A DNA stretch of 64,000 nucleotides from Marchantia polymorpha subsp. ruderalis (lineage: Eukaryota; Streptophyta; Marchantiopsida; Marchantiales; Marchantiaceae): assembly GCA_037833965.1 (NCBI GenBank), contig AP031351.1:19356501-19420500 (forward strand), given 5' to 3'. Under the pieces are notes generated by a model, which saw only the letters and a list, made by a program, of their open reading frames with translations, ran no database searches and was not told the DNA's origin. The position numbers were made by a program, and so were the translations under genes. Positions 21,053 through 29,193 of this stretch are shown in pieces (the first letter of the stretch is position 1; each line of letters starts with the position of its first letter).

Positions 21053-23116
21053 TTGAGGTATCGGCTACCTTCACCTATTTCGCCAGTTGTTGCGGAGCAG
21101 GACCAGAGTGTTGCAGACAGAGAGTCTTTGGTAGTGATATCGTCTAGTGTCCCCACCCCATTGATTTGGGACATGGACGGGATGTACGGGGCCGCGAAGG
21201 GCCCTCGACGTTACTCTGGTGCAGTGGGCACCATCGAGCTTGATGATTTTATTCAGGAGTTCGACACGTGGTGTGATATGTAGTTTCTGCGTAACCCCAC
21301 GTTGTTTACACCCTTCTTTGCATGGAAGGGATTATTCCAGCATTTGGAGGGGCCTCCCATGGACGATTATCATGAGTTTGGGAGAGAGTATGCTGTAGAG
21401 ATTGATGCATGGAGACGGCATTGGTCTCCGAACTACTCATCCATTACCCAGGGTGGTGTGGGTACCAGTGGAGCTGCGAGTATCGGCATCAGTGGAGGTG
21501 CGAGTAATAGCATCAGCGAGGGTACCAGTGGAGCAGTTGGCGCAACTGGTACTAGTACCAGCAGCGGTACTGTTAGCATTGCCGGTGGCAGCACGAGGGG
21601 AGATGCTGGTGGCGTACCTTCGTTTAGCCCCATTCCTGAGTTCTTCCAAAGATTGAGGTAGAATTTTCAAGGGGTGAAAACGGAGAAGTTGAGGAGCCTC
21701 CAGGAGTTTGAGCGGAAGACTGGTGAGAGTCTTCGTGAGGCATACACTCGTATGCGACGGCTCATCTCAGTTACTCACGGTGTGACTGAGGCACAGGCTG
21801 TCCAGTACTGGTATCGGATCCTTGACAGAGAGTTGCGGAGGAGAGTGCGTGATGCTACTCTCATGAGCGACTCATCACCCACATTAGCCCATGTGTTTGC
21901 TCTTTCTGAGAAGATTGAGCTTAACATGGTGGAGGAGAGGGTGGTGACGTCTACATTTGCGAGGGACACGACCACTACCTCGCGTATCCCACATAGCCCA
22001 GCACAGTCTCGCCCCATAAGTGGGAGTCGTGGAGGTCATACACGACATCCTTCATGTCATAGAGAGCCTAGTGCGCGGCCATCACTGCCTTCATTTTCGG
22101 GTCAGCCACAGGGACCGTCATGTTGGACATGCGGAGGTAGCCATATGAGGAAGGATTGTCCCCAGGAGCGAGAGGGACAAACTCCACAGGCTAGGCCACA
22201 GCCGGCACAGGTGACCTGTGATCATTGTCATCGACCGGGTCACCCTCGAGAGCGTTGCTTTGACCTTCATCCTGAGTTGAGATCTGGAGGTAGAGGTCGT
22301 GGAGGTGATGCTCCGCGAGGCCGAGGTGGTCGAGGTGGTCGAGGTGGCAGAGGTGGTAGAGGTGGTAGAGGTACCGGGGCCATTGAGCGTACCGCAGCGA
22401 GTGCTACTTCTGCCACAGAGAGCGCTATGGCTGCTTGGATAGAGCAGTTGGAGCAGAGGCTTGCTGCTATGGCCGGTCTGGGGGCGAGCACTTCCACATC
22501 TTACGAGGGAGAGGATTTCTCCTATTTGGCCAGTGCAGCACAGGTTGAGACATCAGTTGCAGTGACCAGAGGTGGTGCTCCCACTTCAGAGCCACGTGGT
22601 GCGACTGTGGAGTTGGACCCTCAGAGGGGTGAGGGTGGACGTCAGTCTAGACTTCCCCAGTCCTTTTTGTTGTCAGAGGTGGGTAGCAGTTCATCTATGA
22701 GACCTGCACCGCCTACTGACACTAGAGTGAGAACTGAGGTTCTTACATCATCTGTTGTGGGCGCAGACGTGCCATCTAGTGCAGTGATGCGGATGGCCAC
22801 TTCAGTCTTGCGATCTCCATTGTTCTCAGCCACGGAGTTGATAGACTCTGGTATTGATTTGGCTCGAGTATTTCGGGTAGCAGCCACGTCGTGTGAGCGT
22901 GGGAGAGTCGCTGCTACTAGTGCCGAGATAAGTGAGGATACAGTTGAGGACCCATCCTCAACGTCTACATTGTTCGAGGAGACGACTTGGCAGGCCGCAG
23001 CGGCGAGGATGGAGTCCTTACCAGCTCGCCCAGCCATTGATCGCGAAAGTATTGTCCCTGGTGTATGTATGGTGGACAACCGAAGTGGTCTATTTTGGTT
23101 AGTGAGTTCTACTTGA
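21053..23116 (+). pseudogene. Gag region of retrotransposon B polyprotein
   Basis: First part of the single frame running 21,053-28,201. The frame is open from 20,987, has no early ATG and first meets ATG near 21,172, so the true start is uncertain. A capsid-like region (FIQEFDTWCDM, then SLQEFERKTGESLREAYTRM and RELRRRVRDATL) resembles plant retrotransposon Gag. Two CCHC zinc knuckles follow (about 22,121 CWTCGGSHMRKDCP and about 22,217 CDHCHRPGHPRERC), then an RGG-rich stretch (22,290-22,380) suited to RNA binding. In-frame stops: TAG 21,281 (CAG in copy A), TAG 21,659 (AAG in copy A) and TGA 23,114 (GGA in copy A). Gag would package the element RNA in cytoplasmic particles. Confidence 0.9.
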
Positions 23117-23119
23117 CAG

Positions 23120-25072
23120 GTGTATGTCCCAGCCAGAGTTTTGTTGAATTCTGGTGCAAAGCCCTTGATGTTGGGCAAGGCTGCATGCATTAGTTTGGGC
23201 ATTTGGAGGTCCGAGTTGGAACCTTGCCCATTCCAGATCCAGACATCCCTTGGTGGTGCCAGCAATAGGTCTTACTTTATGTCCAGGGAGAGCATAGCGG
23301 TGCAGTTGAGGCATGATCACCCTCATGATAGCTCGCAATTTGGAGTTCGTGCTGTGGTTACTTCAGCAGAGTCATATGATGTGCTTGTTGGTGGAGTGGT
23401 GTTATACCCGATGGGCTTCCGGATGGACTATTGGACGGAGACTGCCGCATATCGTCTTGGTTGGCAGTCCGGAGATGGACGTTTGAGCGAGCTGCCAGTG
23501 AGATTTATTTCTCGGGATCGACCTCTTGGATCTTCGTCAGCGGTCTTGGCATCTGTAGCAGGTTTTAGCGGAGTGCTTACCTGGCCCGATGACTTGTTGG
23601 AGGGGAACATGTCTGCCGACGATACCTCAGTCTACGAGGATGTGGAGGAGGTTGTGAGTTTCACAGCGGCGGTGACTTCACCCTTAGATGTTCCACTTTG
23701 GAGTTCGTGCCAGGCACTACAGTTGGAAGCTGATAGGTTGGTAAAAAAGGCTTGGAGTGAAGCCTCTTTACCAGCAGAGCCAGAGAGGGCTTCAGCTGAT
23801 CGGCTAGTTGGTGGTTCTAGCGCATTGTCTCCATTGGTTACTACACCTATTGCATGGGAGTATTCCTCAGAGAGGGTTTGTTTGCTGGATCTTTTTGGTG
23901 GGATCAGCACCGGTTTGGCTGCGGTGTTGCAGTCAGGTATTCCCGTACGGAGATACTTGTATGTGGAGAAGGACGAGACTGCACGTCGAGTCTCTTCACG
24001 ACATGTTGCACAGTTGATGCGGCGTTTTCCTTCGATGTTGCCGCGATCAGCTGTCCGAGGATTCCAGAAGGCGTTGCCTTCAGACATTTCGTTGCTGGGG
24101 GCGCCAGACCTTGACCGCGTTGGCCATATTGATATGGTGATTGCGGGCTGGCCATGTCAGGGACACACACGCGCTGGACATGGGACAGGGTTGCATGATC
24201 CCAGATCTCGGATGTTTTGGGAGATGATGCGAGTGTTACGTCATCTCCAAGTGCAGCAGACATGTTCTCCAGCATACATTCTGGAGAACGTACCATTGTT
24301 GGGTGACACTCGGGCCCAGTTGATGGCGAGTGTCCATCAAGTCCGAGCATGGATTGGATCAGCAGTACTGTTGGATGCTGCGAGGGTTGGATCACGAGCG
24401 CATCGTGCACGTTTGTGGTGGACCAACCTTTTGCCACGTGAGATATTGCGTCATGCCTATGATTCGGTGAAGCGTGATACTACACTCACCGTTGACAGTA
24501 TCTTGGATGTTTCCCGGCACTCTCAAGTAGTGAGAGTTGCTGACAGGTCACCTATGGCATTGGTGAACCGCATAGGTCAGCCTCGGATGGCTTTACCTAC
24601 ATTTGTCAGTTATCCGGCATCACATGCATATCGTGATGGGGGACCTGGACTACTATGGGACAGTACCCTACATCAGTTGGTGGAGCCCAACGCTGATGAG
24701 AGAGAGCGTGCGATGGGGTTTCTTACTGGTGTGACCGCGGCTTCTTCAGTTTCAGAGGCGTCGCGTCGTCAGGTTTTGGGTCAGGCTATGGACCTGAACT
24801 GCTTGACGTGGATTGTGAGCTTGGGTTTGGCCGAGCAACGCCGTTTGCGCGCAGATTTGGTGGTTGTAACACCACTTATTAGCTCATTGCCTACCGGGAC
24901 GGTAGTAGCAATGGCTGGGGGCGACAGGCGAGATATTCGTTATCCTTGGAGTTTATGGGACGTGACGAAAGGACTTGCCAGAGTTGCAGCCCATGCAGTT
25001 GGAGAGGATTCTCACGTGGAGGTGGCTACGAAGGAGGGTACAGAGAACCCTTCTTTGCAGTGTGTAGCGTAG
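23120..25072 (+). CDS. Protease and DNMT3-like cytosine-C5 DNA methyltransferase region
   Basis: A 650-codon open segment of the polyprotein frame. The protease flap region starts at once, but the catalytic motif reads LNSGA (Asn at 23,147), whereas copy A has VDSGA, so cleavage activity is probably lost. The methyltransferase occupies about residues 252-565. Motif I is LLDLFGGISTG (255-265), motif IV DMVIAGWPCQGHT with catalytic Cys346 (codon 24,155), then GTGLHDPRSRMFWE, motif VI YILENV (387-391), motif VIII HRARLWWTN (428-436), motif IX NADERERAMGF (524-534) and motif X RRQVLGQAMDLN (549-560). The motif IV extension, HRAR-WW and ERER.GF/RRQ.LG pattern resemble DNMT3 enzymes more than MET1 or CMT. 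All catalytic motifs are intact. Expected reaction: S-adenosylmethionine-dependent 5-methylation of cytosine in DNA. Confidence 0.92.
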   Translation: MYVPARVLLNSGAKPLMLGKAACISLGIWRSELEPCPFQIQTSLGGASNRSYFMSRESIAVQLRHDHPHDSSQFGVRAVVTSAESYDVLVGGVVLYPMGFRMDYWTETAAYRLGWQSGDGRLSELPVRFISRDRPLGSSSAVLASVAGFSGVLTWPDDLLEGNMSADDTSVYEDVEEVVSFTAAVTSPLDVPLWSSCQALQLEADRLVKKAWSEASLPAEPERASADRLVGGSSALSPLVTTPIAWEYSSERVCLLDLFGGISTGLAAVLQSGIPVRRYLYVEKDETARRVSSRHVAQLMRRFPSMLPRSAVRGFQKALPSDISLLGAPDLDRVGHIDMVIAGWPCQGHTRAGHGTGLHDPRSRMFWEMMRVLRHLQVQQTCSPAYILENVPLLGDTRAQLMASVHQVRAWIGSAVLLDAARVGSRAHRARLWWTNLLPREILRHAYDSVKRDTTLTVDSILDVSRHSQVVRVADRSPMALVNRIGQPRMALPTFVSYPASHAYRDGGPGLLWDSTLHQLVEPNADERERAMGFLTGVTAASSVSEASRRQVLGQAMDLNCLTWIVSLGLAEQRRLRADLVVVTPLISSLPTGTVVAMAGGDRRDIRYPWSLWDVTKGLARVAAHAVGEDSHVEVATKEGTENPSLQCVA

Positions 25073-25078
25073 CAACCA

Positions 25079-28000
25079 TTGACAGTGTCGCCTCCCTCTA
25101 GTGTGCCTATGGAGGAGGAATGGGAGCCATTGATTGGTTCCCAGATCACAGGAGGAGAGAGGCGACGATTGACACAATTCCTACGAGACTATAGGAGTTG
25201 TTTTGCTTTCAGTATGAAGGAGTTGGGTGCGTTGATTGGACCCGGTATACGGATAGAATTGGCTAGTGATACGCCAATCTTCCGTCGTCCTTATCGATAC
25301 AGTGAGATGGAGAGAGATTTGATTCGGAGTAGGACGTTGGACCTACTGGAGGCTGGACTAGTGGAGTTATCGCATGGTGAGTATGCGTCAGCCACTGTCA
25401 TGCCGGTGAAGAAGGATGTACATGGCAACTACACGGATAGGCGCATGTGTGGAGACTACCGTCCTATCAATCGGCAGACGAAGTCCGATAAGTATGCCAT
25501 GCCTACACCTGAGGAGATCTTCGATGTGGTGGGACATGCGAGGATTTTTAGTACTTTGGATCTTCGGGCAGGATACCATCAGTTGCCAATTCGGGAGGAG
25601 GACAAAACCAAGACAGCGTTTTGGGGCGTCAACTCCCACGGCAAGGATTGTTTGTATCAGTGGCGATTCTTACCCTTTGGGTTGAAGAATGCACCTGCCG
25701 AGTTTTAGAGGGTTATGGACAGAGACCTGGCGGGGCTGGATTTTGTGAGATGTTACATTGATGATATCTTGGTGTTTAGTGACACTATGGAGCAACACCA
25801 GATACACTTGCAGATTGTGTTTGAGCGATTGAGGGCTCATGGTTTGAGGTTACATCCTGGGAAGTGTAAGTTCTTCCAGGAGAAGGTTGAGTACTTGGGT
25901 CATGTGATATACCCAGGTGGTTTAGGAGTTCAGCAAGCAAAGGTGGAGGCTATTGCACGCATCCCTCGTCCCACGGATGTGAGTAGAGTTTGTGCATTTA
26001 TGGGTTTAGCGAACTACTACCGGAGGTATGTGAAGGGGTTCAGTGCTATAGCCAAGCCTTTGAATCAGTTGCTGAAGTCAGATCAGGAGTGGCAATGGGG
26101 AGATGAGCAGGAGAGAGCTTTTGTTGAGCTCAAGGCCAGGTTGGTGGCCGCTCCCATCTTGAGGAGACCTATCAGAGGTCGTCCATACCAATTGCACACT
26201 GATTGGAGTATGTTGGGACTTGGAGCGGTGTTGACGCAGCGTGATGATGAGGGCAAGGAGTTTGTGGTTGCGTACGCTAGTCGTTCGAACAATGCAGCGG
26301 AGTCGCGGTATAGTTCGTACGAGGGAGAGTGCTTGGCAGCGGTGTGGGCTGTGGCGCACTTCAGGTGTTACTTGTTTGGTACGCAGTTCACCCTTGTTAC
26401 TGATCATCAACCGCTCAAGTGGTTGATGGAGTCCGACAAGCTTACAGGGAAGCTTGCACGGTGGGCTCTCATCTTACAGGAGTACGACTTTCAGGTGGTG
26501 CATAGACCTGGAGTTGTGAACCTAGATGCCGATGGTTTGAGTCGAAACCCATGCACTAGCCAGGAGGATGACACTGGAGCTAGATGGCATGGTGAGGTTG
26601 ACGAGGAGATGGTGCCTGGTTGGCATGCATCTGCCTTCATGTGTTGGTTACGTGGGAACTCCAGCAGAGAGGATCATCTGACATCTTACTCTAGTCAGAG
26701 AGTAGATGGTCGATCTCCAGATCCTGAGGTTGAGGATGGTGGTGTGGATCAGCGTGATGTACACGATGATGCATTGGTGTTGGAGTTCCTACAGACCAGC
26801 ATGGTGCCAGGCACAGTGGGTGCCAAGGAGCGAGATCGTGTTCTCCAACGGGCCAAGAGGTACCGATTGGACGGATCACATGTTCTCCGAGTATGGGAGG
26901 ACGGTAGGGTACGAGTAGTACCACATCCAGCCCAGAGAGCACGCATTGTGAGGCATGCTCATGAGGAGTTGGGACATTTTGGAGTGAAGCGTACATACAG
27001 CTTACTCCTTGGTCAGTATTGGTGGCGTGGTATGCATACTCAGGTACAGCGGTTGGTATCACGTTGCATGGTTTGTGATCGAGTGAGGGCATCATTCAAT
27101 GCCCCGACACCAGTGTTACATCCATTACCCATCATGGGGTTGGGTTACCGTTGGAGTTTGGACTTTGCTGGACCACTACCTTTGACTGTACGACATCATC
27201 GGTATGTGTTGGTGATGGTGGAGCATTTCTCCAAGTGGATTGAGTTGGTGGCATTACCTGACAAGGCAAGTGAGGGAGTAGCGTATGCTTTTCTTGACAG
27301 AGTGCTTAGTCACTATGGTGCACCAGCTGAGGTGTTGACCGATCAGGGAACGGAGTTTCAGGGTGAGTTTCAGGTCTTGTGCGACAAGGCACTGATTGAT
27401 CATCGGACCACGTCGCGAGATCATCCAGAGGCGGATGGTTTAGCTGAACGTGTTGTACAGACGGTGAAGAAGGCGTTGCGCAAGTATGGCCTACAGAAAG
27501 GTCATCTTGGAGACTGGGATATCAAGTTACCGTGGTTGGCCATGGGATATCGGTTCAGTCGGCAGGCATCCTTGGCTTCCTTCTCACCATATTTTCTATT
27601 GTACGGCCGAGATCCAGACTTGCCAACATCGATTCGTCGTGAGTCTAGCGAGGTGGTGAACCTTGATGACCCGAATATGTGGGTGAGAGTATGTTCTCAA
27701 CGTGCGGAACTCTTTCGGAGAGTTATGCCTGCAGCGTTTGAGAATCTTGCGATTGCTCAACATAGAGATACGTTGCGGTATGCAACCATTCGAGGAGGAG
27801 GTTATCGACCATCAATTCGTAGATTCCATGTGGGAGACTACGTCTATCTACAGCAGACTGCACCGACGACATTGGATGTGACGGCGGGACGCACCATCTT
27901 GCGGGTGCGGGAGGTGTTACCTTCTGGAGTTCTCCTGTTGGAGGGTCGTGACGGCATTGTTTGGAAGGATCATGTGCGCAATTGTGCGCCATGCCACCTC

Positions 28001-28201
28001 CCAAACGTAGATGGCACTATGGACCCAAGCTTAGCGATAGTACGTGCTAGCTTGAGGTGCATGCTGTGTGGGTCGGCTGGTCAGGCGGCCCGTATGTTGG
28101 TGTGTGATAGGTGCTCTAGGGGATGGCACATGTCGTGTCTAACTCCGCCTATCGATGTTATTCCGGCTGGACGATGGGTTTGTCCTCGATGTACTTCATA
28201 G
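25079..28201 (+). pseudogene. Reverse transcriptase-RNase H-integrase-PHD region
   Basis: Continues the same frame after TAG 25,070. One further TAG lies at 25,706, at the Gln usually seen in the NAPAEFQ-type RT motif. RT runs about 25,330-25,960 with LDLRAGYHQLPI, WRFLPFGLKNAPA and CYIDDILVF (about 25,754). RNase H runs about 26,170-26,440 (LHTDWS, YEGECLAAVWA, TDHQPLKWL). Integrase: zinc domain HEELGH...CMVC (26,960-27,080), core with Asp in WSLDFAG, Asp in LTDQGTEF and Glu in GLAERVVQT (27,150-27,470), then a GPY/F-like module (VGDYVYLQ, about 27,830). Order RT-RH-IN assigns it to Ty3/gypsy. A PHD finger closes the protein where chromoviruses carry a chromodomain. From 25,715 the frame is open for 828 codons. 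Confidence 0.94.
28052..28201 (+). other. PHD finger at the integrase C-terminus
   Basis: C4-H-C3 zinc-binding order is complete: CMLC, VCDRC, GWHMSC, WVCPRC, ending three residues before the stop. The spacing and conserved Trp two residues before the final Cys pair fit canonical PHD fingers, many of which bind the histone H3 tail. It follows the integrase tail, so it would be tethered to the integration machinery. Confidence 0.88.
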
Positions 28202-28360
28202 GGGTAGATGACTTGATCTTCACATGTTATGAATTGCAGATAGGCGACTAATGATGGGGCGACATAGCACCCGGCCTACTGGTTCGCGCACCCACGAAGG
28301 TGTATAGCATGTAGTTGTAGATGGGGCTACCTGGGAGTCAGAGGGACCTGACCGCCAGCT

Positions 28361-28371
28361 AGGGGGGCGAG
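28361..28371 (+). promoter_or_regulatory. Candidate polypurine tract
   Basis: AGGGGGGCGAG directly precedes TTGTGACATTTG, the start of the 119-bp unit. In an ordinary LTR element the 3' LTR would begin here, which conflicts with the left end beginning at TGTCATG. See the split-repeat finding. Confidence 0.5.
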
Positions 28372-28488
28372 TTGTGACATTTGAGTGTGTACTCTCTCGT
28401 GCCTTATATGTGTGTATGTGTGTGCGTATGTGTATGTGAGTAGCATGTCAGCGATGTAGAGTGTATGGCGATATGTATTCGCACGACA
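28370..28488 (+). repeat. 119-bp direct repeat, left copy
   Basis: AGTTGTGACATTTG to CGCACGACA. Identical to 28,783-28,901 except one C/T. It is separated from the following 291-bp repeat by GC, forming the palindrome GACAGCTGTC across the joint. Confidence 0.92.
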
Positions 28489-28490
28489 GC

Positions 28491-28781
28491 TGTCATGTAG
28501 TTACGAGTCGGCTCACGAAGTTCAGACACTTACTATATTTAGCCGTAAAGTTAGGGTTCCGGTCACGAGGGGTATACAGTCGGGGACGGCTCGAAGAACG
28601 TCAGTTCTTCGAGTCGAGCCTGGAAGCGTTGGGAGCGTAGAGTGACTTTCTCCTTTGTGTCGACCTGGATTCTCCGAGTGTGGAGTGGGTTGGGCTTGAC
28701 TCATGTTTGTGACGGTGACGGTTTGTTGCCAGTAGGGTAATTGACCGACGGGAATTCCAGTGGGGAATTCCCGTACATTTC
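28491..28781 (+). repeat. 3' copy of the 291-bp terminal repeat
   Basis: Matches 17,249-17,539 with three differences (G/A, C/T, C/T), one at a CpG. It is bracketed by the two 119-bp repeats. With the second 119-bp unit it forms a 411-bp block, TGTC to GACA. Confidence 0.93.
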
Positions 28782-28782
28782 T

Positions 28783-28901
28783 AGTTGTGACATTTGAGTG
28801 TGTACTCTCTCGCGCCTTATATGTGTGTATGTGTGTGCGTATGTGTATGTGAGTAGCATGTCAGCGATGTAGAGTGTATGGCGATATGTATTCGCACGAC
28901 A
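28783..28901 (+). repeat. 119-bp direct repeat, right copy and element end
   Basis: Second copy of 28,370-28,488. It ends CGCACGACA followed by AAAG, which also precedes the left end of the element, so this is probably the true right terminus. Confidence 0.85.
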
Positions 28902-29193
28902 AAAGGTCCAAAAGGTCATCGAACGGTTGTAAACGAAAGCGTGTCTTGGACAAACAAATGGATTTGGCGCGAGCCTCGGAATAGGATTGACCGTCAGATG
29001 GTGCTCCAAACCTTATCTGACGGTCAGTTGATGAATCCGAATCCAAAACACAAGTCTGACCATCTTCAAGTTGACTCGATGATCCTTGCGGCTTGCCATA
29101 CCGTCTCGTTCACTGTTCTCTCATAGTTCAGCCGCCGTTTTTTCACAAGTTACAACACAGCTGTCTAGCGTAGATGGATATTAGCCTAGCACA

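Larger units (their letters stand above)
17249..28901 (+). mobile_element. Methyltransferase-encoding Ty3/gypsy retrotransposon, copy B
   Basis: 11.65 kb inserted in the hAT element. It starts TGTCATG and ends CGTGCGAATA-inverted ...CGCACGACA, giving imperfect terminal inversions TGTCRTG. AAAG flanks it on both sides (17,245-17,248 and 28,902-28,905), a possible 4-bp target duplication. Order: 292-bp repeat, 11-nt primer-binding site, 3.4-kb leader with a 119-codon ORF and hairpins, one 2,380-codon frame (Gag, protease, DNMT, RT, RNase H, integrase, PHD), purine tract, 119-bp repeat, 291-bp repeat, 119-bp repeat. The 291-bp copies differ at three sites, all transitions, and the 119-bp copies at one, so insertion is recent. 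Five in-frame stops and a protease Asp-to-Asn change make this copy defective. Confidence 0.93.

Noticed and set aside
22642..24437. Minus-strand ORFs of 150-207 codons within the methyltransferase polyprotein
   Set aside because: Mirror frames of a well-supported coding region, with no recognisable motifs.
21281..25708. Programmed readthrough or recoding of TAG as glutamine in the polyprotein
   Set aside because: The five stops include TGA and a TAG at a Lys site, and copy A has stops at different positions plus frameshifts. Decay explains them better. A family consensus with conserved TAGs would reopen this.
28491..28781. An unrelated solo LTR inserted near the end of the retrotransposon
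   Set aside because: It is almost identical to the left terminal repeat at 17,249, in the same orientation, and the pair brackets the polyprotein, so it belongs to the same element.
28370..28901. A 119-bp target-site duplication
   Set aside because: Far longer than any integrase target duplication, and the two copies flank the 3' repeat, not the whole insertion.
17249..28901. DIRS/Ngaro-type tyrosine-recombinase element
   Set aside because: The terminal repeat order resembles split direct repeats, but the protein has a clear zinc-binding DDE integrase and no recombinase was seen.
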